A DNA stretch of 64,000 nt, from the NCBI RefSeq assembly GCF_020748185.1, contig NZ_JAHZMO010000005.1:1-64000 (forward strand). The letters are read 5' to 3'. Of this stretch, positions 8,956 through 17,791 are shown one piece after another. A program made the translations under genes and the position numbers. The first letter of the stretch is position 1; the number at the start of each line of letters is the position of its first letter. Under the pieces are notes generated by a model. It was not told the origin of the DNA, searched no databases, and saw nothing but the letters and a program-made list of their open reading frames with translations. This stretch comes from Terrisporobacter petrolearius. Its GTDB lineage: Bacteria > Bacillota > Clostridia > Peptostreptococcales > Peptostreptococcaceae.

Positions 8956-9122
8956 GATTATCCCTCCAGCTAAATTCCTTATTATAGTTTCTTATAATAT
9001 ACTTTAATAATTCAACTTCTTAATCCATTTCATTATAACAAACCCACTTGTTTAGGCAAATCAATATAAAAATAATCAATAATTAATAAACATAAATAAA
9101 TTTCATCTATAAAATTTAAAAC

Positions 9123-9737
9123 TTATATTTTGTATTCTTTTATTTTTAGTTTCACATTTTCACACGTAAATAAAGTACTCATAATAGCAAAATCATCTGC
9201 ATACTTTGAAACTTCTTTAACATTTTTTGGTAATATACCTCCTAGTGCAACAATCTTAATATTAGTGATTTTTTTTCCTTCTTCTAAAAGGTTTATTCCC
9301 TTAGGTTTTAAACTCTCCTTGCACTTAGTTTCGTATATATGAGATAAGATTATGTAGTCTACTTTTATATTTTTTTCTTTAATAATTTCTTCTAATCTAT
9401 TAATTTCATTTGTACTGTGAAGAGATAATCCTAAAATTTTATTATATTCAAAAACAAACTCTTCCTTAACAAGTTGTATAAATCTTCTAAAAGGCAAATG
9501 AATACCATCAAAATTAAGGTTTTCATATAAATTTATATTACTGTTAATAATCAAATTAAACTCATTATGTAAGTAATTTGTTTTACTCACAATCTTATTG
9601 TACAAATCAGTTAACTCCTCATCACTCATATCTTTTTCTCTTAAAATAATATTTTCTACTCCGCTACTTATGGCATCTTCAATAACTGATAAGTAATGAT
9701 TTTCATCACATAAATGTCTATTTGTTATCAAATACAT
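9123..9737 (-). CDS. tenI: Thiazole tautomerase TenI-like (ThiE family fold)
   Basis: A 204-residue TIM-barrel protein of the thiamine phosphate synthase superfamily. Several blocks match TenI rather than ThiE: IHLP replaces the HLGQ of ThiE, LGLSLHSTNEI follows, and SHIYETKCKESL aligns with the GHVFET-CK region of Bacillus TenI, including its His. The LREKD and ALGG phosphate-binding elements are kept. TenI converts the ThiG product to the aromatic thiazole carboxylate tautomer. The start (ATG 9737) overlaps the thiH stop as TAATG, so it is translationally coupled and last in the riboswitch-controlled operon. Automatic annotation as thiE is likely but less well supported. Confidence 0.75.
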   Translation of the reverse strand: MYLITNRHLCDENHYLSVIEDAISSGVENIILREKDMSDEELTDLYNKIVSKTNYLHNEFNLIINSNINLYENLNFDGIHLPFRRFIQLVKEEFVFEYNKILGLSLHSTNEINRLEEIIKEKNIKVDYIILSHIYETKCKESLKPKGINLLEEGKKITNIKIVALGGILPKNVKEVSKYADDFAIMSTLFTCENVKLKIKEYKI

Positions 9738-10840
9738 TAAAATCTCACCCAATCTTTAAATACATATTGATATCCAATTGATTTCAACATACTAGCTACT
9801 TCTTCTATACTATTATCATCATTAGTTTTAAATTGTGCTGTATTTTCTTCTCCTTGAGAATGTCCACCAACATCTGTTGACACTGCTGCACTTAATTTTG
9901 TAACACCAAGGGGCATTAAATGTTTTCTCATATATAGAGTTTCTCTACTTGATACATTTAATGCTGCATGAGGATCAAACAACCTCATAACAGTTAAAAT
10001 CTGAAACTCTGTAGCATCATCCACCTCTAATACATCTTGGAAGCTTCCTTTAAAAGGTCTTATTCTAGGAGCAGAATATGATAGCTCTATATGTGGATAT
10101 TTTGTTTTTAAATATTCTCCATGTAAAATTGAGAAAAATGCATCTTTTCTAAAATCACTAAGTCCAAGCAATGCTCCTATGGATAATGATCTCATACCAG
10201 CAATAGCTCCTCTTTCTGGTGCATCTAGTCTATATGCATAATCAGCTTTAGGACCTTTTATATGTACTTTCTTATAAACTTCCTCGTCATAAGTTTCTTG
10301 ATATATAGTTAGTGAATCTACACTTTTATAAACTAAGTGTGTATATCCTTCTACGTCCATAGGATAAACTTCTATAGCTATTGATGTAAATTTTTTAGAT
10401 AAAATTCCCACAGCATCACCTATATATTCAATACTTGATTTTGTTTCACTTTCTCCAGTCAAAACAATAATATGTTTAAAACCTTTAGCAGCTACTGCTT
10501 CCCCTTCTTTTTGTATTTCTTCTAAAGATAGTTTTTTTCTTTTTATTCCACTATGACAATTATAACCACAATAAACACAGTGATTTTCACAGTAATTTGC
10601 AATATAAATAGGTGTATATAAGGTTACAGTTTTGCCACAATACTGCAATGCTAACTTTCTAGCTTTTTGAGCCATCGCTTCTAGATGTTTTCTTGCTGTA
10701 GGTGAAAGTAAATTAAGTATATCTTTATGATTTAACTTATCCTTTGATAAACTTCTTAGTACATCATTATCACTTACTCTTTCAAAATATCCATCAAAAT
10801 CAAAATCTTTATATTTTTTTATTACCTCATAAAAACTCAT
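9737..10840 (-). CDS. thiH: 2-iminoacetate synthase ThiH
   Basis: A 367-residue radical SAM enzyme that cleaves tyrosine to dehydroglycine (2-iminoacetate) for the thiazole of thiamine, in the anaerobic route. The cluster motif CENHCVYCGY (CX3CX2C) lies near residue 85, followed by the biotin/thiamine synthesis-associated C-terminal domain. AGGAGGT precedes the ATG at 10840. It lies 12 bases after thiG, and the whole thi run is one transcript under the TPP riboswitch. ThiH rather than the oxygen-dependent ThiO fits an anaerobe. Confidence 0.95.
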   Translation of the reverse strand: MSFYEVIKKYKDFDFDGYFERVSDNDVLRSLSKDKLNHKDILNLLSPTARKHLEAMAQKARKLALQYCGKTVTLYTPIYIANYCENHCVYCGYNCHSGIKRKKLSLEEIQKEGEAVAAKGFKHIIVLTGESETKSSIEYIGDAVGILSKKFTSIAIEVYPMDVEGYTHLVYKSVDSLTIYQETYDEEVYKKVHIKGPKADYAYRLDAPERGAIAGMRSLSIGALLGLSDFRKDAFFSILHGEYLKTKYPHIELSYSAPRIRPFKGSFQDVLEVDDATEFQILTVMRLFDPHAALNVSSRETLYMRKHLMPLGVTKLSAAVSTDVGGHSQGEENTAQFKTNDDNSIEEVASMLKSIGYQYVFKDWVRF

Positions 10841-10852
10841 TTTATATACCTC

Positions 10853-11623
10853 CTACAATTTTCCTAAAAAACCAGTAAGAGGAGAAGATGCATTGGCAAA
10901 TTCTGATACAGCTCCAGTTTTTGCAAGAAATGCAGCACGACCACCTTCAACTGCCATTTTGAATGCTTTTCCCATAATTATAGGGTCCCCTGCTGATGAT
11001 ATGGCTGTATTTACTAAAACTGCTGCAGCTCCCATTTCCATAGCCTCCATAGCTTGGGATGGCTTGCCTATACCTGCATCAACAATAATAGGAATATCCA
11101 ATTCATCTATCATTATTCTTATCATCTCTTTCATTTTAAGACCTCTATTTGAACCAATTGGTGCTCCTAGTGGCATAACTGCCGATGCCCCAGCTTCTAT
11201 TAATCTTCTTCCTGCATATAAATCTGGACTCATATAAGGTAGTACTACAAATCCTTCATCAGCAAGAATTTTAGTTGCCTTTATTGTTTCTTCATTGTCT
11301 GGTAATAAGTATCTTGTATCTGATATTACCTCTATTTTTACAAAATCCCCACATCCCATTTTACGAGATATTCTTGCTATTCTTACAGCTTCTTCAGCCG
11401 TTGTTGCTCCTGATGTATTTGGAAGAATTGTCATATTTTTAGGTATGTATGTTAGAATATTTTCATTAGAATTATCTAAATCTACTCTTCTTAGTGCCAT
11501 AGTTATTATTTCACTACCACTTTCTTTTATTACTTTTGGAAGTATTTCATTTGATCCGTATTTTCCTGTCCCAATTAAAAGTCTGCTATCAAACTCATAT
11601 CCACCTAATATTAATTTGTCCAT
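10853..11623 (-). CDS. thiG: Thiazole synthase ThiG
   Basis: A 256-residue TIM-barrel enzyme that assembles the thiazole from deoxyxylulose 5-phosphate, ThiS thiocarboxylate and 2-iminoacetate. The Schiff-base lysine is in FVKIEVI, near residue 96. Family landmarks are [37 protein letters not shown] and AVLVNTAI. Length is standard. The start is ATG 11623 behind AGGGGG. It lies between thiF and thiH. Confidence 0.97.
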   Translation of the reverse strand: MDKLILGGYEFDSRLLIGTGKYGSNEILPKVIKESGSEIITMALRRVDLDNSNENILTYIPKNMTILPNTSGATTAEEAVRIARISRKMGCGDFVKIEVISDTRYLLPDNEETIKATKILADEGFVVLPYMSPDLYAGRRLIEAGASAVMPLGAPIGSNRGLKMKEMIRIMIDELDIPIIVDAGIGKPSQAMEAMEMGAAAVLVNTAISSAGDPIIMGKAFKMAVEGGRAAFLAKTGAVSEFANASSPLTGFLGKL

Positions 11624-11635
11624 TAGTTTATCCCC

Positions 11636-12433
11636 CTACATATAATCTATAAGTATTTTACTTGCCAAATTTGCCATGTGATTTGCACAAATTGCCACAC
11701 GAGGTGCCATTAGACCTTCACCTTCTTTTGCTTCATGTACAAAATCACCACATATATAAAATTTTTCTCTTATTTTCTTTGTTACAATAAGATTTGAGTC
11801 ATAATATCCTGCCATGCCAGAAGATGCTATTAAATATTTTTCTCTCATATGAAATAAAACAAAATTGCATATTTCAGCTTTACAATTTGGATCATCAAAA
11901 GCTTCAATTATTATATCTACTTCATGTAAAAAATTCATATTTTCTTTAGTAATATAAGAATTATGTATTTCAATATCTATAAATGGATTAATCTTATCTA
12001 AATGTTCTTTCATTGCTTTTGTTTTGTATTTTCCAATATCATTAATAAAATATTGTTGTCTATTTAAATTTGAAGGTTCTACAACATCATAATCAACTAA
12101 AATCAACTTACCTACACCTATTCTAGCTAGAGAGATAGCTATATTAGAGCCTAGACCACCAAGGCCCAAAATAGCTACCTTTCCTACTTTTAATTTTTCA
12201 TGTGCTTTTGGTGTATGCCTTGCAATCATAAGACTTTCTAGTTCATTCATAGAGGGTTTCTTTCCTTTTTCTATTAAAGTTACTCTATCATTTTCTTTTA
12301 ATATTTCGTCTTTATTAGTAGGAAATCCATTCAAAACTACAACATCACTAAACTTATTAAAAATATCTTTAATTTTAAAAATACTTATATCATCTTCAAC
12401 TTCTCTTTCTATTTCATTAACAAATATTTTCAA
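11636..12433 (-). CDS. thiF: ThiS adenylyltransferase ThiF with an N-terminal ThiS-like domain
   Basis: A 265-residue protein. Residues 1-60 form a beta-grasp segment resembling the neighbouring ThiS (it begins KIFVNEIEREVEDD) but without the terminal Gly-Gly. The remainder is an E1-like adenylyltransferase (family 2 ThiF), with ATP-binding LGLGGLGSNIA, the NRQQY arginine motif and ICGDFVHEAKEGEG near the C-terminus. It activates the ThiS C-terminus for sulfur transfer. The start is assigned to TTG 12433 with GGTGGTGG just upstream, formed from the codons of the ThiS glycine tail; other frame starts up to 12448 remain possible. No C-terminal rhodanese domain is present, so sulfur must come from a separate desulfurase. 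Confidence 0.9.
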   Translation of the reverse strand: MKIFVNEIEREVEDDISIFKIKDIFNKFSDVVVLNGFPTNKDEILKENDRVTLIEKGKKPSMNELESLMIARHTPKAHEKLKVGKVAILGLGGLGSNIAISLARIGVGKLILVDYDVVEPSNLNRQQYFINDIGKYKTKAMKEHLDKINPFIDIEIHNSYITKENMNFLHEVDIIIEAFDDPNCKAEICNFVLFHMREKYLIASSGMAGYYDSNLIVTKKIREKFYICGDFVHEAKEGEGLMAPRVAICANHMANLASKILIDYM

Positions 12434-12434
12434 A

Positions 12435-12629
12435 TCAACCACCACCAATAAAACTAATAATTTCTATTGCATCATGCTCTTTTAATACATAGTTTTCATA
12501 TTGCTCATTTTCTAAAATTTCTAAATTTATCTCTACAACAACTCTATCTTTATTTAAGTTGTAATCATTTAATAAATCTAATACAGTTTTATTATTTTGA
12601 AATTCTACTACTTTTCCATTAACCTTCAT
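12435..12629 (-). CDS. thiS: Sulfur carrier protein ThiS
   Basis: A 64-residue ubiquitin-fold carrier ending in IGGG; the terminal Gly-Gly is thiocarboxylated and delivers sulfur to ThiG. The beta-grasp start MKVNGKVVEFQ and the hydrophobic patch near the C-terminus are typical. A strong GAGGAGG precedes the ATG at 12629. It is the first gene after the TPP riboswitch and terminator, and its last codons form the ribosome-binding site of thiF. Confidence 0.95.
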   Translation of the reverse strand: MKVNGKVVEFQNNKTVLDLLNDYNLNKDRVVVEINLEILENEQYENYVLKEHDAIEIISFIGGG

Positions 12630-12654
12630 CGTTACACCTCCTCACCTTTTTATT

Positions 12655-12690
12655 TCAATAAAAAAAGCCTTACCCGTAGGTAAAGCTTGT
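12655..12690 (-). terminator. Riboswitch-controlled terminator
   Basis: On the minus strand AAGCTTTACC and GGTAAGGCTT pair and are followed by TTTTTTATT, between the TPP aptamer and thiS. This is the arrangement of an OFF switch that terminates when TPP is bound. Confidence 0.85.
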
Positions 12691-12739
12691 AGTAATCACA
12701 TATCATATGTAAAAATTCACATATTTCATCATATAACAC

Positions 12740-12828
12740 TCTACTCTTTCCTACGCTGGTATTATCCAGATCAGGTATAAGGGTTAATGTTTCCATCTCT
12801 CAGCCTCTTAGGGCACCCCTAGGTAAAA
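12740..12828 (-). promoter_or_regulatory. TPP riboswitch (THI element)
   Basis: On the minus strand the aptamer core is clear: AGGGGTGCCC, GGCTGAGAG, then ACCCTTATACCTGATC, CTGGATAATACCAGCGTAGG. These are the conserved P2-P5 segments and the CUGAGA motif that bind thiamine pyrophosphate. It lies upstream of thiS with an intervening terminator, so it controls the whole thiS-F-G-H-tenI operon. Confidence 0.97.
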
Positions 12829-12901
12829 CTTTTTAATTTATTTTAATTGTAGTACTTATATTTCATTTTTTCAAATCAAAATATTTTTATGCTTATATTA
12901 A

Positions 12902-14089
12902 TTATATTTCTATCCTTGCCACACCAGTTTTTATAGCAGCTTCTCTTACTGCTTTTGCCACATTTTCTACTACATTTTTATTGAAAGCATCTGGAAGTAC
13001 ATAATCTGGTGTTAACTCTTCATCCTTAACTACATTTGCTATTGCATAAGCTGCTGCAACTTTCATTTCTTCATTTATTTCTTTTGCTCTAACGTCTAAA
13101 GCACCTCTAAAAATCCCAGGGAAAGCAAGCACATTGTTAACTTGGTTAGGGAAGTCTGAACGGCCTGTACCCACTATAAATGCTCCTCCTGCTTTAGCTT
13201 CATCTGGGAAAATTTCTGGAGTTGGGTTTGCCATGGCAAATACTATTGGTTTGTCTGCCATAGTTTCTACCATTTCTTTTGTTACCATTTTTGGTGCAGA
13301 AACTCCTATAAATACATCTTTATTTTTTATTATATCCACTAACGTTCCTACTTCATTATTTTTATTAGTTAGTGTTAGCATTTCTTTTTGTGCCCAGTTA
13401 ATATTTTTAGAGTTTTCATGAATTGCACCATTTATATCACATAAAACTATATTTTTTACATTTAAATTAAGTAACATTTTAGCTATAGCCATACCTGCTG
13501 ATCCTGCACCGTTTATAACTATTTCCAAGTCCTCAATTTTCTTTCCTGCTAATTTAACTGCATTTAAAATTCCTGCAGAAACAATTATTGCTGTACCATG
13601 TTGATCATCATGGAATACTGGAATATCTAATTCTTCTTTTAATCTATTTTCTATTTCTATACATCTAGGAGAATTTATATCTTCTAAATTAATTCCGCCA
13701 AATACAGGTTCTAATAATTTTACTGTTTTTACTATATCATCAATATCCATAGTGTTTATACATATTGGGAAAGCATCTACCTTGCCAAATTCTTTAAATA
13801 ATATTGATTTACCTTCCATTACAGGAATTGAAGCAGCGGCACCTATATTTCCAAGACCTAAAACTGCAGTTCCATCACTAACTACTGCTACCATATTACT
13901 CTTACAAGTATATTTATAAACATCTTCTGGATTTTCTTTTATTTTTAAACAAGGCTCTGCAACACCTGGAGTATATGCAGTAGATAAATCATCTTTGCAT
14001 TTTACTTCAACCTTACTTTGTATGCTAACCTTCCCTCCATGATTTTCGTGCATTTCTAATGCTAATTGTGCAAAATTCTTATTACTCAT
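12902..14089 (-). CDS. NAD(P)-dependent malic enzyme
   Basis: A 395-residue short-form malic enzyme converting malate to pyruvate and CO2. Visible elements are the N-terminal malic domain with TAYTPGVAEPCLKI, the metal site segment VFHDDQHGTAI, and the Rossmann motif GAGSAGMAIAKMLL near residue 195, followed by ANPTPEIFPDEA. The coenzyme choice cannot be read with confidence. AAGGAG precedes the ATG. It is followed in direction and function by fumarase: fumarate to malate to pyruvate forms a short catabolic path, and the upstream fumarase genes (14135-15539) are co-directional with a 45-base gap. Confidence 0.93.
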   Translation of the reverse strand: MSNKNFAQLALEMHENHGGKVSIQSKVEVKCKDDLSTAYTPGVAEPCLKIKENPEDVYKYTCKSNMVAVVSDGTAVLGLGNIGAAASIPVMEGKSILFKEFGKVDAFPICINTMDIDDIVKTVKLLEPVFGGINLEDINSPRCIEIENRLKEELDIPVFHDDQHGTAIIVSAGILNAVKLAGKKIEDLEIVINGAGSAGMAIAKMLLNLNVKNIVLCDINGAIHENSKNINWAQKEMLTLTNKNNEVGTLVDIIKNKDVFIGVSAPKMVTKEMVETMADKPIVFAMANPTPEIFPDEAKAGGAFIVGTGRSDFPNQVNNVLAFPGIFRGALDVRAKEINEEMKVAAAYAIANVVKDEELTPDYVLPDAFNKNVVENVAKAVREAAIKTGVARIEI

Positions 14090-14134
14090 TTTACTTCTCC
14101 TTTATAACACTTGACAAATTATTAGTTATTAAAT

Positions 14135-14689
14135 TTATTCTGATTCTTTTGCAAACATCGCTCTTCCTTTTTCATATATATTGTTGCCATAAGAGTCTAT
14201 GGCAACAATTAATTGTAAATCTTCAACTTCCAATCTTCTCACTGCTTCTGGCCCTAAATCTTCATAAGCTATTACTTCACATTTTTTTATAGCATGAGAA
14301 ATATATGCTCCGGCTCCACCAATGGCTGCTAAATATACAGCCTTATTTTTTATCATAGAATTTACTACTTCTTCGCTTCTTTTCCCTTTACCAATCATAA
14401 CTTTTAGTCCTAGCTCTAATAAAGGCACTGTTAAGTCATCCATTCTATAACTTGTAGTTGGCCCAGCTGAGCCAATTATTTGTCCCTCTTTGCTAGGCGA
14501 TGGTCCCACATAGTAAATTCCAGCTCCATTTACATCAAATGGTAGCTCTTCTTCATTATGTATTGAGTTTATCATTCTTTTGTGGGCTGCATCTCTTCCA
14601 GTATAAATTACACCACTAATTTTAACAACATCTCCACAAACTAACTTTTCTATATCTTCGTTTTTAAAAGGTGATTTTAACTCTATCAT
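14135..14689 (-). CDS. Fumarate hydratase, beta subunit (class I Fe-S type)
   Basis: A 184-residue C-terminal-type subunit of class I fumarase (fumerase_C fold), with GDVVKISGVIYTGRDAAHKR, YYVGPSPSKEGQIIGSAGPTTS and a C-terminal VAIDSYGNN segment. It pairs with the alpha subunit, whose stop is ten bases upstream, to form the oxygen-sensitive enzyme interconverting fumarate and malate. Tartrate dehydratase beta subunits look alike; the malic enzyme neighbour favours fumarase. AGGAGGGG precedes the ATG. Confidence 0.88.
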   Translation of the reverse strand: MIELKSPFKNEDIEKLVCGDVVKISGVIYTGRDAAHKRMINSIHNEEELPFDVNGAGIYYVGPSPSKEGQIIGSAGPTTSYRMDDLTVPLLELGLKVMIGKGKRSEEVVNSMIKNKAVYLAAIGGAGAYISHAIKKCEVIAYEDLGPEAVRRLEVEDLQLIVAIDSYGNNIYEKGRAMFAKESE

Positions 14690-14699
14690 ATTTCCCCTC

Positions 14700-15539
14700 C
14701 TATATAATCACTTGCTTATGTCTAGCAGAGTGACAATTTATATTAACTACAACAGGAAGCCCTGCTATATGTGTTGGGAAAGTTTCAATATTAACAGCAA
14801 GAGCCGTAGTATTTCCTCCAAGACCTTGAGGACCTATTCCTAAATCATTGATTTTTTTAATCATCTCTTTTTCTAAATCTGCTATCATATCATCTTCACT
14901 ATGAGTTCCAATATCTCTAAATAAAGCTTTTTTAGCAATTTGAGCGCATTTATCTACTGTACCACCAATACCTACGCCCACAACTATTGGTGGACATGGA
15001 TTTGGTCCCGCTTCACTTACAGTTTTCACTATAAATTCTTTAACTCCCTCAATTCCATCAGAAGGTTTCAACATTTTTAATTGACTCATATTTTCGCTAC
15101 CAAAACCTTTTGGTGCATATTGAATTTTTATTTTATCTCCCTTTACCATTTCATAGTGAATTATGGCAGGAGTATTGTCCTTTGTATTTATTCTAGTTAT
15201 AGGACTTACTACAGATTTTCTAAGATATCCTTCTGTATAACCTTCACTTACACCTTTATTAATGGCATCTGTTAAAGTATCTCCTTTTATCATAACTTCT
15301 TGGCCAATTTCAACAAAAAATACTGCCATTCCTGTATCTTGACAAAGAGGTATATGTGTTTCTTTAGCTATTTGAGCATTCTCTATTAAAATATTTAATA
15401 TATCTTTTCCTAGATCACTTTTTTCTTTTTCTAAATTTTTCTTAAAGGATTTTATTACGTCATCCCCAAGGTATATATTTCCTTCAATACAAAGTTTCTT
15501 AACCTCTTTAGTTATTACTTTTGAATCAATTTTCCTCAA
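14700..15539 (-). CDS. Fumarate hydratase, alpha subunit (class I Fe-S type)
   Basis: A 279-residue subunit carrying the [4Fe-4S] cluster ligands, seen as cysteines in [20 protein letters not shown] and NINCHSARH. The conserved IGGTVDKCA and [12 protein letters not shown] segments are present. The start is TTG 15539, nine bases after GGGAGG; an upstream in-frame ATG at 15566 precedes that site and is unlikely. It is the first gene of a probable fumarase alpha-beta-malic enzyme operon. Confidence 0.88.
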   Translation of the reverse strand: MRKIDSKVITKEVKKLCIEGNIYLGDDVIKSFKKNLEKEKSDLGKDILNILIENAQIAKETHIPLCQDTGMAVFFVEIGQEVMIKGDTLTDAINKGVSEGYTEGYLRKSVVSPITRINTKDNTPAIIHYEMVKGDKIKIQYAPKGFGSENMSQLKMLKPSDGIEGVKEFIVKTVSEAGPNPCPPIVVGVGIGGTVDKCAQIAKKALFRDIGTHSEDDMIADLEKEMIKKINDLGIGPQGLGGNTTALAVNIETFPTHIAGLPVVVNINCHSARHKQVII

Positions 15540-15706
15540 GCGAACATACCTCCCAAACAATCTCATAATTATTCGTGTTTACATTTTAACTCTACCACTT
15601 TTTTTTAATATAAACAATATTTTAAAGTATAATTTTTATGGTAATTATGTTTATATATAAATTGTATCAGTTATGAAAAAATAAATCACAATTTTTAATA
15701 AAGGAT

Positions 15707-15786
15707 TTTCACTCCTCTATATAGAATATTTATATATGTTAGTCCTATGCTTTTTTAGGATTCATTATAAAACTTGAGGAGTGAAA
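15707..15786 (+). promoter_or_regulatory. Inverted repeat that can mask a Shine-Dalgarno site
   Basis: TTTCACTCCTC (15707-15717) is the exact complement of GAGGAGTGAAA (15776-15786), which contains the ribosome-binding site of the following gene. The 58-base loop has its own small stem (TCCTA/TAGGA). If both arms are transcribed, the leader could sequester the Shine-Dalgarno sequence. Confidence 0.6.
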
Positions 15787-15789
15787 TAT

Positions 15790-16608
15790 ATGAGTGTTGC
15801 AACAGTAGATTTTTGGGTTAAATCATTTGATAATACTTATTTAAAATGCGCAAAAGACTTAGTTAATAGTCCTAAAGCTACTATCTTAATCCTACATGGA
15901 TTAGCAGAGCACTATAGAAGATATGATTATATCACTAGAAAATTTGTTTCAGATAATTTTAATGTATATAGATATGACCACAGAGGGCACGGAGATTCTG
16001 ATGGAAAAAGAGGATATGTTGATGATGCCCATACTTTTGCAAAAGATCTAAAAATTGTTATTGATTTAGTTAAAGAAGAAAACCCAAATCTTCCTTTATT
16101 TATTTTAGGTCAAGGCATGGGAGGACAACTAATGAGTATTCTTGGTGGACAATATGATAACCTAGCAGATGGCATGATATTTTGCAGCCCTTTAATTTGT
16201 GATTATGGTAATTATACAAAATGTAGTTCTGATGAATATGATAGTGATTTTGACTTTGTTTCTGTTGGAAGTATTCATAATCTAAGCCATGATTACGATT
16301 TTATTCAATCTTATGATGAAGATGAATTAGTTTTAAAACAAGTTACTGTAAGTCTTTATAATGCTTTGAAAAAAAGTAGTTCAAATATTATTGAATATTT
16401 ATATAAATTTAAATATCCTTGCTTAATACTTCATGGCTCAATGGATGCAGTAACAGATTGTGAAGATAGTAGATTTTTATTTAATAATATAATTTCTAAA
16501 GATAAGGAAATTAGAATTTTAAATGGTTTGTATCATAAGCTTTTGGATGAATTAATAAAAGATGATATAATATCTGAAATAAGTAAATGGATAGAAAGTA
16601 GAATATAG
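15790..16608 (+). CDS. Alpha/beta hydrolase-fold protein with altered nucleophile elbow
   Basis: A 272-residue protein of the serine aminopeptidase S33/monoglyceride lipase type. It has oxyanion-region ILHGLAEHYRRYDY, RYDHRGHGDSDG, a charge-relay Asp in HGSMDAVTD and a C-terminal His in LNGLYHKLLDE. At the nucleophile elbow the expected G-x-S-x-G reads LGQGMGGQ, so glycine replaces the catalytic serine. It may be inactive, act as a binding protein or use other chemistry. The ATG at 15790 is seven bases after GAGGAG. The leader contains a long inverted repeat over that site. Confidence 0.8.
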   Translation: MSVATVDFWVKSFDNTYLKCAKDLVNSPKATILILHGLAEHYRRYDYITRKFVSDNFNVYRYDHRGHGDSDGKRGYVDDAHTFAKDLKIVIDLVKEENPNLPLFILGQGMGGQLMSILGGQYDNLADGMIFCSPLICDYGNYTKCSSDEYDSDFDFVSVGSIHNLSHDYDFIQSYDEDELVLKQVTVSLYNALKKSSSNIIEYLYKFKYPCLILHGSMDAVTDCEDSRFLFNNIISKDKEIRILNGLYHKLLDELIKDDIISEISKWIESRI

Positions 16609-16624
16609 TTAATTTAGGATGATT

Positions 16625-16657
16625 AGGAGAGTTAAAATTGTTTAACTCTCCTTTTTT
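16625..16657. terminator. Bidirectional terminator
   Basis: AGGAGAGTTAAA/TTTAACTCTCCT is a 12-bp stem with a four-base loop and a T6 tract on the plus strand, between two convergent genes. Confidence 0.9.
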
Positions 16658-16659
16658 AA

Positions 16660-17682
16660 TTAAATAATATATTTAATCTCAGCATCTGGAAATATTTCTT
16701 TTATGTTTTCTGCGAAAAAGTCTTTCATATAAGCTAAATTTTCTTTTGGATAAACAAACTTTCCATAACCAAATTGACCATATTTATAAGTTCTGTGTTC
16801 ATCCTCCATTGGTAAAGTATTATCTGGAAATACTTCATTTATAATATTTTTTGCTCTTGTTGTATATCTGTGAGATATTACTTCAAAAGTAATTGGATGG
16901 CTTAAATTATTGGGTATTTTTTCACTTAAATAAACTAATAAGTTTCTATAATCTTCTTCCCAGTTTTCATACATAAACACAGGAGCTATAATGTACCCCA
17001 CGGGATAACCTGATTTCATCATTTTTACGCTAGCTTCAATTCTTTTTTCCCTACTACCTGTTCTTTTCTCATAATCTTCTATAACTTTCCTTGTATTAAT
17101 AGTAAATCTTGCTTCTGTTTTTCCTCCATGTTCAATATCTAATAAAGTGTCAACATCATCAAACTTTGTTACAAATCTAAATCTTCCATATTCACTTTTT
17201 GCGAAAAATTCAATTGCTTTTTTTAGACAATGTGTATAAGGTTCAACAGGTATAGGGTCAGATGTGGCTGATCCTTCAAATATGGTAATTTCGGGCTTTC
17301 TTTCATCCATATACTCATTTGCTCTATCTAAAATATCATCAATGTTTGCATTGACTTTTATAAAAGTCTTGTCACCTAAGTTTGTGTTCAAATAGCAGTA
17401 TTGACAATTACCCACACAACCACTAAATAAAGGTAATTGCCAATGAGCAGAAGGTTTACAGCTTTGAAATTTATAGCCTTTTTTAACTCCTACAACTAAA
17501 GTATTTTTTCCTTCTTTATAAAAATCCCTAATATTATCTCCTGGTATATGCTCTTTCACTTTATTATTTGTCAAATTTATTATTTCTGTTTTTTCTATAT
17601 TTTTAAATTTGTCATAAATATTTTTACCTATTTCATAGTTTAGAGAACCTTTTTCAAATATAATTCTTTGAGGTACAAACAT
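16660..17682 (-). CDS. splB: Spore photoproduct lyase
   Basis: A 340-residue radical SAM DNA-repair enzyme that reverses the thymine dimer (spore photoproduct) during germination. The cluster motif is CVGNCQYC near residue 90, inside a block characteristic of SPL (SCKPSAHWQLPLFSGC). Further family blocks are RFVTKFDDVDTLL, RIEASVKMMKSGYPVGYIIAP and YKYGQFGYGKFVY. At the position of the Bacillus H-donor Cys141 the motif reads FEGSATSD, with Ala in place of Cys; a cysteine at residue 75 is a possible substitute. It lies convergent with the hydrolase gene and divergent from the zincin-like gene. Confidence 0.93.
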   Translation of the reverse strand: MFVPQRIIFEKGSLNYEIGKNIYDKFKNIEKTEIINLTNNKVKEHIPGDNIRDFYKEGKNTLVVGVKKGYKFQSCKPSAHWQLPLFSGCVGNCQYCYLNTNLGDKTFIKVNANIDDILDRANEYMDERKPEITIFEGSATSDPIPVEPYTHCLKKAIEFFAKSEYGRFRFVTKFDDVDTLLDIEHGGKTEARFTINTRKVIEDYEKRTGSREKRIEASVKMMKSGYPVGYIIAPVFMYENWEEDYRNLLVYLSEKIPNNLSHPITFEVISHRYTTRAKNIINEVFPDNTLPMEDEHRTYKYGQFGYGKFVYPKENLAYMKDFFAENIKEIFPDAEIKYII

Positions 17683-17791
17683 TACTTCACCTTCCTTTGA
17701 TTCTATTTTTCCAAGTTAATCTTTAAAAATCCAAGGATAAATTGGGATTATATGTTATAATTTCAATAAAATAATATTTAAGGGGTTTATT

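Noticed and set aside
9123-9737. Thiamine phosphate synthase ThiE
   Set aside because: Motifs fit TenI better (IHLP and SHIYET rather than HLGQ and GPIFPT), though only phylogeny would decide.
14059-14292. Plus-strand frame between malic enzyme and fumarase beta genes
   Set aside because: It overlaps two well-supported minus-strand genes and lacks a start signal.
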